23,291 nucleotides of DNA, taken from assembly GCA_003543035.1 (NCBI GenBank), contig DPJL01000019.1:1-23291 (forward strand). The letters are read 5' to 3'. The notes under the pieces were generated by a model. The model ran no database searches, was not told the DNA's origin, and worked only from the letters and a program-made list of their open reading frames with translations. Below are positions 14,113-21,672 of the stretch, in pieces. Source of the stretch: Micromonosporaceae bacterium (lineage in GTDB: Bacteria > Actinomycetota > Actinomycetes > Mycobacteriales > Micromonosporaceae). The first letter of the stretch is position 1; every line of letters starts with the position of its first letter. The translations under genes were made by a program, and so were the position numbers.

Positions 14113-14689
14113 CTTTCCAGCAAGCCTTCGCTCGCATCTATGCATGTGCATTTGTGGACGCATGCACCTCTTTATCCACAGGCTCGGTGGATAACCCAGT
14201 GGATAACCCGGTGGATTTCCTGTGGACGGCCTGTGGACGACTGTGGACAAAGAAAAGTCAAAAAATCTTGCTGTGGAAAAGGTGTGGATCACTCGCCATC
14301 TTCGGTGGATAACCCTCCATGATCCGTGGATAACGCTGTGGACGGTCCCGAGGTACTTAGTCCACAGTTTGGGGATAACCCCTGGGGACATCCGGTGGAT
14401 AACCTGTGGAGGGCGGTGGACAACTTTTGGAGAAACTCGCCTCTGTGGACAACTTGGTCAGTTATCCACCGGTAGTCCACAGGCCGTCCACAGCCCGCAA
14501 CACTCGCTGAGCAGTGGAAACCACGGTTATCCCCAGTTTCCACAGGACCTATGACTAAGAACGGTTTTATCTCTTAAAGAGAAAACAAAACAAAATCACC
14601 GAGGCTCGATCTGTGCACAGGGTCCTAGGAACACCGAGATCGTCCACAGGGCCTATGGTTTTAGCGTTACTCAAGCTGGGAGGGCACAT
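14113..14689. other. oriC: Replication origin oriC
   Basis: The dnaA-dnaN gap is packed with DnaA 9-mers. I count 18 with at most one mismatch to TTATCCACA or TTGTCCACA. Forward orientation: 14172 (perfect TTATCCACA), 14358, 14462, 14473, 14527, 14640. Reverse orientation: 14186, 14198, 14232, 14242 (perfect TGTGGACAA), 14272, 14283, 14304, 14325, 14370, 14394, 14415, 14444 (perfect TGTGGACAA). Several weaker copies also occur. Most reverse boxes lie in the left and central part and most forward boxes on the right. Two AT-rich patches are present (14249-14269 and 14565-14597). This density and position match actinobacterial oriC regions such as that of Streptomyces. Confidence 0.95.
14565..14597. 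other. Candidate DNA unwinding element
   Basis: 33 bases with only 7 G or C in an otherwise GC-rich region, on the dnaN side of the main DnaA-box array. It contains CTCTT-A-AAGAG and A-rich tracts. It is the best candidate for the site of initial strand opening. A smaller AT-rich patch at 14249-14269 is an alternative. Confidence 0.6.
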
Positions 14690-15826
14690 ATGAAGTTCCG
14701 GGTCGAGCGTGACGCGCTTGCCGACGCGGTGGCGTGGACTGCCAAGAGCTTGCCGAGCAGGCCCTCGGTGCCGGTGCTCGCCGGTGCGATGATGCGGGTC
14801 GCCGATGGCAGGCTGCATGTCTCCGGCTTCGACTACGAAGTCTCCAATCAGGTGGATGTGGACGTGCAGGCCGACGCCGACGGCGCAGCTCTGGTCTCCG
14901 GTCGTCTGCTCGCCGAAATCACCAAGGCACTCCCGGCCAAGAAGCCGGTGGAGATTGCCGCCGTGGGGTCTCATCTCGAGCTTGTCTGCGGCAGCGCCCG
15001 GTTCACCCTGCCCACCATGCCGGTCGAGGACTATCCCACCCTGCCTGAGCTGCCAGCGAGCGCCGGGACTGTGGACGCGGGTGTCTTCGCCGCCGCGGTT
15101 GCCCAGGTGGCGATGGCTGCCGGTCGCGATGAGACGCTGCCGATGATGACCGGGGTGCGGATCGAGCTCACCGCTGACACGCTGGCACTTCTTGCCACCG
15201 ACCGGTACAGGCTCGCGGTTCGCGAGATCTCGTGGAGCCCCAACGATCCCGACATCAACACCAACGCTTTGGTACCGGCACGAACCCTCGCCGACACCGC
15301 AAAGACTCTCGGCCCGCTCGGCGGCGACGTGACGATCGCGTTGTCGGGCAGCGGCGCGGGCGAGGGGATGATCGGGTTCGTTGGCGGCACTCGCCGTACG
15401 ACCAGTCGCCTGCTCGACGGCCAGTCCTATCCGCCGGTGCGTTCGCTGTTCGCTCCTACTTACTCCTCCGAGGCGAGGGTCGCTGTCGCGGCGCTGACCG
15501 AGGTCGTCAAGCGCGTGTCGCTGGTGGCCGAGAAGGCGACCCCGGTCCGGCTGAGCTTCAGCGAGGACGGGCTCGTCGTGGAAGCCGGCGGCTCGGAAGA
15601 GGCGCGCGCGAGTGAGGCGATGGAGGCCACGTACACCGGTGAGTCGATGACTGTTGCCTTCAACCCGCAGTACCTCATCGAAGGACTGGGCGCGCTGAAC
15701 GCACCGACCGCCGTGTTTTCGTTCAATGACCCGTTTAAGCCTGCGGTGATCACTCCGGCGGGTGACGATGGTGCCGTGGTCGCCGGATTCCGGTACCTCA
15801 TCATGCCAATTCGCGTCGGAAGGTAA
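14690..15826 (+). CDS. dnaN: DNA polymerase III beta subunit (sliding clamp)
   Basis: A 378-aa beta clamp that forms a ring dimer around DNA and tethers DNA polymerase III and repair proteins. The N-terminus M-K-F-R-V-E-R-D-A-L and the first-domain segment L-P-S-R-P-S-V-P-V-L-A-G are typical, as is the C-terminal F-R-Y-L-I-M-P-I-R. Length fits the family. The ATG has a strong GGGAGGG Shine-Dalgarno at 14678-14684. It follows oriC directly, and only 4 bp separate its stop from the gnd start. Confidence 0.97.
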   Translation: MKFRVERDALADAVAWTAKSLPSRPSVPVLAGAMMRVADGRLHVSGFDYEVSNQVDVDVQADADGAALVSGRLLAEITKALPAKKPVEIAAVGSHLELVCGSARFTLPTMPVEDYPTLPELPASAGTVDAGVFAAAVAQVAMAAGRDETLPMMTGVRIELTADTLALLATDRYRLAVREISWSPNDPDINTNALVPARTLADTAKTLGPLGGDVTIALSGSGAGEGMIGFVGGTRRTTSRLLDGQSYPPVRSLFAPTYSSEARVAVAALTEVVKRVSLVAEKATPVRLSFSEDGLVVEAGGSEEARASEAMEATYTGESMTVAFNPQYLIEGLGALNAPTAVFSFNDPFKPAVITPAGDDGAVVAGFRYLIMPIRVGR

Positions 15827-15830
15827 GCAG

Positions 15831-16709
15831 ATGCAGCTGGGGCTCATTGGTCTGGGCAAGATGGGCGGGAACATGCGTGACCGCCTTCGGGCGGCGGGGC
15901 ACGAGGTCGTCGGGTACGACCGGAACCCGGACATCGCCGACGCCACAGATCTGGCCGACATGGTGAACAAGCTCGCTGCGCCAAGGGTTGTGTGGACGAT
16001 GGTGCCGGCGGGCGAGCCCACCGAGAAGACCATTGATGAGCTGATCCCGCTGCTGGGCCTGGGCGATGTGGTCATCGACGGGGGCAACTCGCGGTTTTCC
16101 GACGACGGCCCACGCGCGGAGCGGCTCGGCAAGCACGGCATCGGCTATTTGGATGTCGGCGTCTCCGGCGGCGTGTGGGGCAAGCAGAACGGCTACGCCC
16201 TCATGGTCGGTGGCTCGGAGGAGGACGTCGCGAAGGCGATGCCGATCTTCGAGGCGCTCAAGCCGGCCGGGGAGTTCGGTTTCGTGCACGCCGGACGCGT
16301 GGGCGCCGGGCACTACGCCAAGATGGTCCACAACGGCATCGAATACGGTCTGATGCACGCCTATGCCGAGGGTTTCGAGCTGCTCGAGGCCTCGGAGTAT
16401 GTGTCCAATGTGCCCGGTGTCTTCCGGTCGTGGCGCGAGGGGACCGTGGTGCGGTCCTGGCTGCTCGACCTGATGGACCTTGCGCTGCAAGAGGATCCGC
16501 ACCTGGAGAAGCTGCGCGGCTACGCCGACGACACCGGCGAAGGCCGTTGGACGGTGGAAGAGGCGATCCGGTTGGCGGTGCCGATGAACGTCATCGCGGC
16601 CTCACTGTTTGCGCGCTTCGCCTCCCGCCAGGAGGATTCGCCGGCGATGAAGGCGATCGCCGCGCTGCGCAATCAGTTCGGCGGCCACGCGGTCAAAACG
16701 GCCGAGTAG
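15831..16709 (+). CDS. gnd: 6-phosphogluconate dehydrogenase (short, decarboxylating type)
   Basis: A 292-aa enzyme oxidising and decarboxylating 6-phosphogluconate to ribulose 5-phosphate. It belongs to the short form common in actinobacteria, which lacks the C-terminal half of the long enzyme. The nucleotide-binding start is L-G-L-I-G-L-G-K-M-G (3-12). D-G-G-N-S-R-F-S-D-D (83-92), G-V-S-G-G-V-W-G (110-117) and H-Y-A-K-M-V-H-N-G-I-E-Y-G (161-173, catalytic lysine K164) follow. GGAAGG overlapping the dnaN end serves as Shine-Dalgarno. The frame extends upstream into dnaN, but the ATG at 15831 places the Rossmann motif correctly. Its place between dnaN and recF is conserved in actinomycetes. 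Coenzyme preference was not determined. Confidence 0.93.
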   Translation: MQLGLIGLGKMGGNMRDRLRAAGHEVVGYDRNPDIADATDLADMVNKLAAPRVVWTMVPAGEPTEKTIDELIPLLGLGDVVIDGGNSRFSDDGPRAERLGKHGIGYLDVGVSGGVWGKQNGYALMVGGSEEDVAKAMPIFEALKPAGEFGFVHAGRVGAGHYAKMVHNGIEYGLMHAYAEGFELLEASEYVSNVPGVFRSWREGTVVRSWLLDLMDLALQEDPHLEKLRGYADDTGEGRWTVEEAIRLAVPMNVIAASLFARFASRQEDSPAMKAIAALRNQFGGHAVKTAE

Positions 16710-16715
16710 CTCCTC

Positions 16716-17813
16716 GTGTATGTCCGGCGCCTGGAGCTGACCGACGTCCGCTCTTATGCGCAGGTCGCCGTGGACCTCGAGGAAGGCGCGAGTGTCCTGA
16801 TCGGACCGAACGGGGTCGGCAAGACCAATCTAGTCGAGGCAATCGGTTATGTGGCAACGCTTTCCAGCCATCGGGTGGCCAATGACGCCCCGCTGGTGCG
16901 GATGGGTGCCAACACCGCGGTCATCCGGTGCGAGGTCGTCCACGATGGACGCGAGCTGCTCGTCGAGCTGGAAATCGTGCCGGGCAAGGCCAATCGCGCC
17001 CGGCTCGGGAGGTCACCGGCTCGCCGTGCCCGCGACGTGATCGGTGCGCTGCGGCTGGTGCTTTTCGCGCCCGAGGACCTGAGCCTGGTGCGTGGCGAGC
17101 CCGAGCAGCGCCGGCGATACCTCGACGATCTGCTGGTCGCGCGGCAGCCCCGGTTCGCCGGGGTGCGCGCCGACTATGAGCGGGTTCTCAAGCAGCGCAA
17201 CGCTTTGCTGCGCAGCGCCTACCTGGCTCGCAAGGTAGGCGGGCGTAAAGGTGATCTGTCCACTTTGGAGGTATGGGATCACCACCTGGCCGAGCATGGG
17301 GCACAGCTCCTGCAAGCCAGGTTGGCTTTGGTCGATTCGGTGGCCCCGCATCTCGAAGAGGCCTACCAGCAAGTCAGTGCCGGGCAAGGAAAAGCTGTTA
17401 TGGAGTACCGGGCCACGGCGGCTCCCGATGCGCTGCTCGAAGCCCTGGCGCAGGTGCGGGACGAGGAGATCGCGCGGGGCACCACGCTGGCCGGGCCACA
17501 CCGGGACGACCTCGTGCTGAAGCTGGGAGACCTGCCGGTCAAGGGATATGCGAGCCATGGCGAGTGCTGGTCCTTCGCCCTGGCACTGCGACTGGCCTCC
17601 TACACACTGCTTCGTTCTGATGGGATCGAGCCGGTCCTGGTACTCGATGATGTCTTTGCCGAACTTGACACCGGACGCCGGGAGCGGCTTGCGGAGCTGG
17701 TGAAAGACGCGGCTCAGGTTCTGATCACATGCGCGGTGGAGGCCGATGTGCCCGAGCAACTGCGAAGTGCCCGTTATCTGGTCAGCCCAGGGGAGGTGGC
17801 GCGTGTCCAATGA
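16716..17813 (+). CDS. recF: DNA replication/repair protein RecF
   Basis: A 365-aa SMC-like ATPase that helps load RecA at single-strand gaps together with RecO and RecR. Walker A G-P-N-G-V-G-K-T is at 30-37. The C-terminal Walker B and D-loop V-L-V-L-D-D-V-F-A-E-L-D is at 307-318, followed by the usual T-G-R-R. The GTG start lies 6 bp after gnd without a good Shine-Dalgarno, suggesting coupling to gnd. The family often has T-T-A-V-E near the end; here the first threonine is followed by cysteine (I-T-C-A-V-E-A-D). The 3' end overlaps dciA by 11 bp. Confidence 0.96.
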   Translation: MYVRRLELTDVRSYAQVAVDLEEGASVLIGPNGVGKTNLVEAIGYVATLSSHRVANDAPLVRMGANTAVIRCEVVHDGRELLVELEIVPGKANRARLGRSPARRARDVIGALRLVLFAPEDLSLVRGEPEQRRRYLDDLLVARQPRFAGVRADYERVLKQRNALLRSAYLARKVGGRKGDLSTLEVWDHHLAEHGAQLLQARLALVDSVAPHLEEAYQQVSAGQGKAVMEYRATAAPDALLEALAQVRDEEIARGTTLAGPHRDDLVLKLGDLPVKGYASHGECWSFALALRLASYTLLRSDGIEPVLVLDDVFAELDTGRRERLAELVKDAAQVLITCAVEADVPEQLRSARYLVSPGEVARVQ

Positions 17814-18291
17814 GGAGCAGAAGGGGCCGGATCTGGCCCGAGCTGCGCTCGACGCAGCTCTGCGCAAACGGGCGGCCAGACCGACCGTGCCGCGTGAGCC
17901 CGCCACGAAGCGGAAGCGCGGATATTCCGGGCCGGGTCCCGATCCTCGTGATCCGGCCAAGTTCGGCGATGTGCTGGCCAAGCTGGTGAAGACCCGCGGC
18001 TGGGAGCAGCCGGCCGCCGAGGCAACCCTTTTCGGCTCGTGGGACAAAGTGGTCGGACCCGACATCGCCGCTCACAGCAAGCCGGTCTCGCTCACCGACG
18101 GCGAGCTGACGGTGGAGGCGGAGTCCACCGCGTGGGCGACTCAGCTGCGGATGCTCAATCGCAAGATCCTGACTCAGATCGCCTCGGTGGTCGGCCACAA
18201 CCTGGTGACCAAGCTGCGTTTCCACGGCCCGACCGCGCCTGCGCGGCAGAAGGGGCAGTGGCGAGTGCGGGGGAGCCGCAGCGAGGGCTGA
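17803..18291 (+). CDS. dciA: DciA-type helicase operator (DUF721 protein)
   Basis: A 162-aa DUF721 protein. DciA proteins interact with the DnaB helicase and stand in for DnaC-type loaders in most bacteria, including actinobacteria. The N-terminus is charged, with a basic R-K-R-A-A-R-P patch and a K-R-K-R-G segment (36-40). The DUF721 domain spans about 55-142 and includes W-D-K-V-V-G-P-D-I-A-A-H (80-91) and W-A-T-Q-L-R-M-L (111-118), the hallmark of the family. The frame is open to 17746, but the GTG at 17803 follows a GGGGAGG Shine-Dalgarno and is preferred. It overlaps the end of recF, so it is in the same operon. Confidence 0.88.
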   Translation: MSNEEQKGPDLARAALDAALRKRAARPTVPREPATKRKRGYSGPGPDPRDPAKFGDVLAKLVKTRGWEQPAAEATLFGSWDKVVGPDIAAHSKPVSLTDGELTVEAESTAWATQLRMLNRKILTQIASVVGHNLVTKLRFHGPTAPARQKGQWRVRGSRSEG

Positions 18292-18398
18292 CTCCTGCTT
18301 TCTGGCGGATATCCATCAACGTCAGAGACATGCGCGAATAATGAGAAGTCAGGTGGTGGCTGGATGCTGGCCGCCAAAGTCCGACATTGGGGGGAATG

Positions 18399-18821
18399 AT
18401 GGGACAGGCGCGCGATGTCATGGACCGGCTGACCGCAGAGATGCTCGACGCCCACAATGTGGAGTCGGCTGCCAGTTTGTACGCAGATAACGCCGCGGTG
18501 ATGACTCCCGACGCGGGAGAGATTAGAGGCCGCACACAAATCGCGAACTACTGGAAGCAATTCGTCGACGGTTTCCCGGACAGCAAATACGAACCCATCA
18601 GCAAAATCGAGGCCGGCAACAAGGCTGTAGACGAGGGCTACTTCATCGGTACCCACACAGGCGCGATCAAGACACCGTCGGGCGAGACCCTTCCGCCCAC
18701 CGGCAAGCGGGTCAAGCTCCGCAGCTGCGACATTGCAACCGTGGAGAACGGCAAGATCACCGAGCACCACCTCTACTTCGATGAGATGGAATTCAACCGT
18801 CAGCTCGGTCTCGCGGAATAG
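18399..18821 (+). CDS. SnoaL-like (NTF2-fold) polyketide-cyclase family protein
   Basis: A 140-aa NTF2-like protein resembling SnoaL-type ester cyclases. It has an N-terminal helix (V-M-D-R-L-T-A-E-M-L-D-A-H-N), the L-Y-A-D-N-A-A-V-M-T-P-D-A-G-E-I-R-G-R segment, and the late R-S-C-D-I-A-T-V-E-N-G-K-I-T-E-H-H-L-Y-F typical of the fold. The family contains both enzymes and small-molecule binders, so the reaction is open. A G-rich tract (18389-18394) is a likely Shine-Dalgarno for the ATG at 18399; the ATG at 18396 is the alternative. The 107-bp gap after dciA suggests its own promoter. It interrupts the usual dciA-gyrB adjacency. Confidence 0.75.
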   Translation: MGQARDVMDRLTAEMLDAHNVESAASLYADNAAVMTPDAGEIRGRTQIANYWKQFVDGFPDSKYEPISKIEAGNKAVDEGYFIGTHTGAIKTPSGETLPPTGKRVKLRSCDIATVENGKITEHHLYFDEMEFNRQLGLAE

Positions 18822-18830
18822 CCCGGACCA

Positions 18831-19385
18831 CTAGCTTTCCGCGTAAACGGCGAAGCCGCGGTCAGCGCAGCGCCGGTAGAAGCGCGCGAGCACGCCGAAC
18901 TCCGACAGCGGAAAGCTCCACTGAGGAGCACCGCCCGAGTCGTCGCGCAGCGCGTCGAGGCGCTGCTCCAGCCAGCGCAGCTGCTGATCGGCGAGGCGGG
19001 CGTCAGCTAACGCCTCGCGCAGCAGCTCGGCAATGGTGTCGAAGGTGATGATGTCGCCGTGCTTCGCATGCCCGTCGACAAACTTCTCCAGCCCACCGGC
19101 GATCCACGCGCATCCATCCGGGTCGATCACAGGGTCTTCGTCTTCTTCGGCGGCCTCGGTGGCGTATAGGACGCCGCTGAGCCCGAGCAGCAGATCGACA
19201 ACCTCGGTGTATGCCGTCGCGCGCACGGTGCCGGTGCGGGCAATGTGCCCAGCCAGGGCGGCCGTCGGTGCGGCGGTCTGCGGCTCATCGGCGAGCTCCG
19301 CGAAATCCACGAACTCGGCCGGGGCGACCGGGTCGTAGAATCGACCGGTAGCCGGCCATTGAACTGCGACGTTGTCCAGGCCCAT
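18831..19385 (-). CDS. Hypothetical protein, actinobacterial type
   Basis: A 184-aa soluble, acidic protein without a domain I recognise. It starts M-G-L-D-N-V-A-V-Q-W-P-A-T-G-R-F-Y. A middle hydrophobic stretch (V-V-D-L-L-L-G-L-S-G-V-L-Y, about 62-74) is too short to claim as membrane-spanning. It ends with an aromatic and Arg-rich F-Y-R-R-C-A-D-R-G-F-A-V-Y region. The ATG has an AAGGGG Shine-Dalgarno 6 bp away, so the start is good. It runs against the flanking genes and against the replication fork, converging on the SnoaL-like gene with 9 bp between stops. A 13-bp direct repeat (TCCAGGCCCATCT at 19375 and 19415) spans its start. Confidence 0.7.
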   Translation of the reverse strand: MGLDNVAVQWPATGRFYDPVAPAEFVDFAELADEPQTAAPTAALAGHIARTGTVRATAYTEVVDLLLGLSGVLYATEAAEEDEDPVIDPDGCAWIAGGLEKFVDGHAKHGDIITFDTIAELLREALADARLADQQLRWLEQRLDALRDDSGGAPQWSFPLSEFGVLARFYRRCADRGFAVYAES

Positions 19386-19676
19386 CTATGCCCCTTCTTC
19401 AGAAGCGCCAGCGATCCAGGCCCATCTGTACGGGCCATATAGCCGAGATCCTCTGTTCTACTGGCGAGGCGCAACTTACGGCATTCGGGGTGGGTTGCGC
19501 GACCCCCTGAACGTCCGACAGTGACTACGGCGTTCCCGACGCACGTGGGGGGAGTTGCAGGGGGAGCCTTTCGAGCGGCTACGGAGCTGTCAGGTACCTG
19601 CACGGTGCCGTCAGCGCACCGTTGTCGGGGTCGCCCAGTAGGATTGCAGCGAGACTTTCAATTGAGAGGGACACGC
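19386..19676 (+). promoter_or_regulatory. gyrB upstream region
   Basis: The gap between the divergent hypothetical gene and gyrB. TAGGAT at 19639-19644 is a plausible -10 for gyrB; no good -35 is seen at normal spacing. A palindrome CAGGTACCTG lies at 19591-19600. GAGAGGG at 19664-19670 is the gyrB Shine-Dalgarno. Confidence 0.35.
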
Positions 19677-21611
19677 GTGGCTGGCACCAGCAAAGAATAC
19701 GGCGCAGAGTCGATCCAGGTACTTGAAGGCCTAGAGGCCGTGCGGAAACGCCCGGGCATGTACATCGGCTCCACCGGGGAACGTGGCTTGCATCACCTTG
19801 TCCAGGAGGTTGTCGATAACGCGGTCGACGAAGCCTTGGCCGGCTATTGCGACACGATCGACGTGATGCTGCTGGCAGACGGCGGGGTCACGGTTGTGGA
19901 CAACGGCCGCGGCTTCCCAGTCGATCTGCACCCGAAGCTGAAGAAGCCGGGCGTCGAGGTCGCGCTGACCGTGCTGCACGCGGGTGGCAAGTTCGGCGGC
20001 AAGGCATATCAGGTCTCCGGTGGTCTGCACGGCGTCGGAGTCTCCGTGGTGAATGCCCTGTCGACGAAGATGCACGTGGAGATCCACAAGAGCGGCCACG
20101 TATGGCGGCAGGACTACCACAACGCCAAGCCGAGCCCGCTGGAGAAGGGCGAGACGACAAATCGCACCGGCTCCTCGGTGTCGTTCTGGCCCGACCCGAC
20201 GATCTTCGAGACCACCGAGTTCACCTTTGAGACCATCTACCGGCGACTGCAGGAGATGGCCTTCCTCAACCGTGGCCTCACGATTCACCTACGTGACGAG
20301 CGCGAGCAGGGCGAGGAAGTGCGCGAGGTGACCTTCCTCTACAAGGGCGGCATCAGCGACTTCGTCCGGCATCTGAACAACACGAAGAGCCCGGTTCACA
20401 AGTCGGTGGTGGAGTTCGGCGCCGAGGTCGAAGGCATGTCGCTGGAAGTGGCGATGCAGTGGAACGAGTCCTACGGAGAGTCCGTCTACACCTTCGCGAA
20501 CACGATCAACACCCACGAGGGTGGTACTCACGAGGAAGGTTTCCGGGCCGCGTTGACCACGATCGTCAACAAATACGGCACGGATAAGAAGATCCTCAAG
20601 GGCGACGAGAAGCTCACCGGTGAGGACATCCGGGAGGGGCTCGCCGCGATCATCTCGGTCAAGCTCGCCAACCCGCAGTTCGAGGGGCAGACCAAGACCA
20701 AGCTCGGCAACACCGAGGTAAAGAGCTTCGTGCAGAAGGTCTGCAACGAGTGGCTGGCCGACTGGCTGGAGCGCAACCCGGCCGAAGCCAAGACCATTAT
20801 CGGCAAGGCGAATCAGGCAGCTCGCGCTCGGATGGCGGCGGCACAGGCCCGCAAGCTGGCCCGGCGCAAGTCGCTGCTGGAGTCCGGCTCGATGCCGGGA
20901 AAGCTGGCCGACTGCCAGTCCACCGACCCGAAGGTGTGCGAGCTGTTCATCGTCGAGGGTGACTCGGCCGGCGGTTCGGCCAAGCAGGGCCGAGACCCGC
21001 GCGTCCAGGCCATTCTGCCGATCCGGGGCAAGATCTTGAATGTGGAGAAGGCGCGCATCGACCGCGTGCTGAAGAACAACGAGGTCCAGGCGCTGATCAC
21101 GGCCCTGGGGACCGGGATCCATGACGAGTTCGACATCGAGAAGCTCCGGTACCACAAAGTGGTTCTGATGGCCGACGCCGACGTGGACGGTCAGCACATT
21201 CAGACCCTGCTGCTCACCCTGCTCTTCCGCTTCATGCGGCCGCTGGTCGAGCTCGGCCACGTCTATCTGGCCGCGCCGCCACTGTTCAAGATCAAGTGGA
21301 ACCGGAAGGGCGACGACTTCCAGTACGCGTACTCGGACAAGGAGCGCGACGGGCTGATCCGGCTGCGCCAGGAGTCCAAGCCCAACGCGAAGCCCGACGA
21401 CGTGCAGCGATTCAAGGGTCTCGGCGAGATGAACTACCCGGAGCTGTGGGAAACCACGATGAATCCGGGGACCCGGACGCTCCGGCAGATCACCTTGGAC
21501 GACGCCGCCACCGCGGATGAGCTCTTCAGCGTGCTGATGGGCGAGGACGTCGAATCCCGGCGCTCATTCATCCAGCGGAACGCGAAGGATGTCCGCTTCC
21601 TCGATATCTAA
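19677..21611 (+). CDS. gyrB: DNA gyrase subunit B
   Basis: The 644-aa ATPase subunit of gyrase, which introduces negative supercoils together with GyrA. GHKL ATPase motifs are E-V-V-D-N-A-V-D-E-A (44-53), D-N-G-R-G (75-79) and G-G-L-H-G-V-G (115-121). The TOPRIM domain has E-G-D-S-A-G-G (427-433) with the catalytic glutamate and the metal-binding D-A-D-V-D (500-504). The C-terminal GyrA-binding part ends R-R-S-F-I-Q-R-N-A-K-D-V-R-F-L-D-I, as in the family. The frame is open from 19521, but the GTG at 19677 is chosen for its GAGAGGG Shine-Dalgarno and because the added residues lack family character. Confidence 0.97.
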   Translation: MAGTSKEYGAESIQVLEGLEAVRKRPGMYIGSTGERGLHHLVQEVVDNAVDEALAGYCDTIDVMLLADGGVTVVDNGRGFPVDLHPKLKKPGVEVALTVLHAGGKFGGKAYQVSGGLHGVGVSVVNALSTKMHVEIHKSGHVWRQDYHNAKPSPLEKGETTNRTGSSVSFWPDPTIFETTEFTFETIYRRLQEMAFLNRGLTIHLRDEREQGEEVREVTFLYKGGISDFVRHLNNTKSPVHKSVVEFGAEVEGMSLEVAMQWNESYGESVYTFANTINTHEGGTHEEGFRAALTTIVNKYGTDKKILKGDEKLTGEDIREGLAAIISVKLANPQFEGQTKTKLGNTEVKSFVQKVCNEWLADWLERNPAEAKTIIGKANQAARARMAAAQARKLARRKSLLESGSMPGKLADCQSTDPKVCELFIVEGDSAGGSAKQGRDPRVQAILPIRGKILNVEKARIDRVLKNNEVQALITALGTGIHDEFDIEKLRYHKVVLMADADVDGQHIQTLLLTLLFRFMRPLVELGHVYLAAPPLFKIKWNRKGDDFQYAYSDKERDGLIRLRQESKPNAKPDDVQRFKGLGEMNYPELWETTMNPGTRTLRQITLDDAATADELFSVLMGEDVESRRSFIQRNAKDVRFLDI

Positions 21612-21617
21612 GCCCGC

Positions 21618-21647
21618 TTATCCACAGTGTCCACAGGGTTATCCACA
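21618..21647 (+). promoter_or_regulatory. Three DnaA boxes between gyrB and gyrA
   Basis: TTATCCACA at 21618-21626 (perfect), GTGTCCACA at 21627-21635 (one mismatch to TTGTCCACA, directly abutting) and TTATCCACA at 21639-21647 (perfect), all in one orientation. They fill about half of the 61-bp spacer and end 25 bp before the gyrA start. Confidence 0.85.
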
Positions 21648-21672
21648 GACTGTTTCTAGAAGGATGCAATAA

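Noticed and set aside
13222..14391. 389-codon open frame antisense to dnaA
   Set aside because: It is a shadow of the high-GC third positions of dnaA and has no family motif. dnaA itself is unmistakable.
14567..16141. 524-codon open frame antisense to oriC, dnaN and gnd
   Set aside because: It runs through the origin and two certain genes. The product is His/Arg/Gly-rich without a domain.
17013..18065. 350-codon open frame antisense to recF and dciA
   Set aside because: Both genes on the plus strand have clear motifs and ribosome-binding sites; the antisense product has none.
19521..19676. 52-codon N-terminal extension of gyrB
   Set aside because: No family similarity, and a strong Shine-Dalgarno lies before the GTG at 19677.
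19895..19903. Perfect DnaA box TGTGGACAA inside gyrB
   Set aside because: It encodes part of the conserved V-V-D-N-G-R-G motif and is isolated, so the match is best explained by coding constraint.
20289..21260. 323-codon open frame antisense to gyrB
   Set aside because: Leu/Gly/Val/Asp-rich shadow of gyrB codons.
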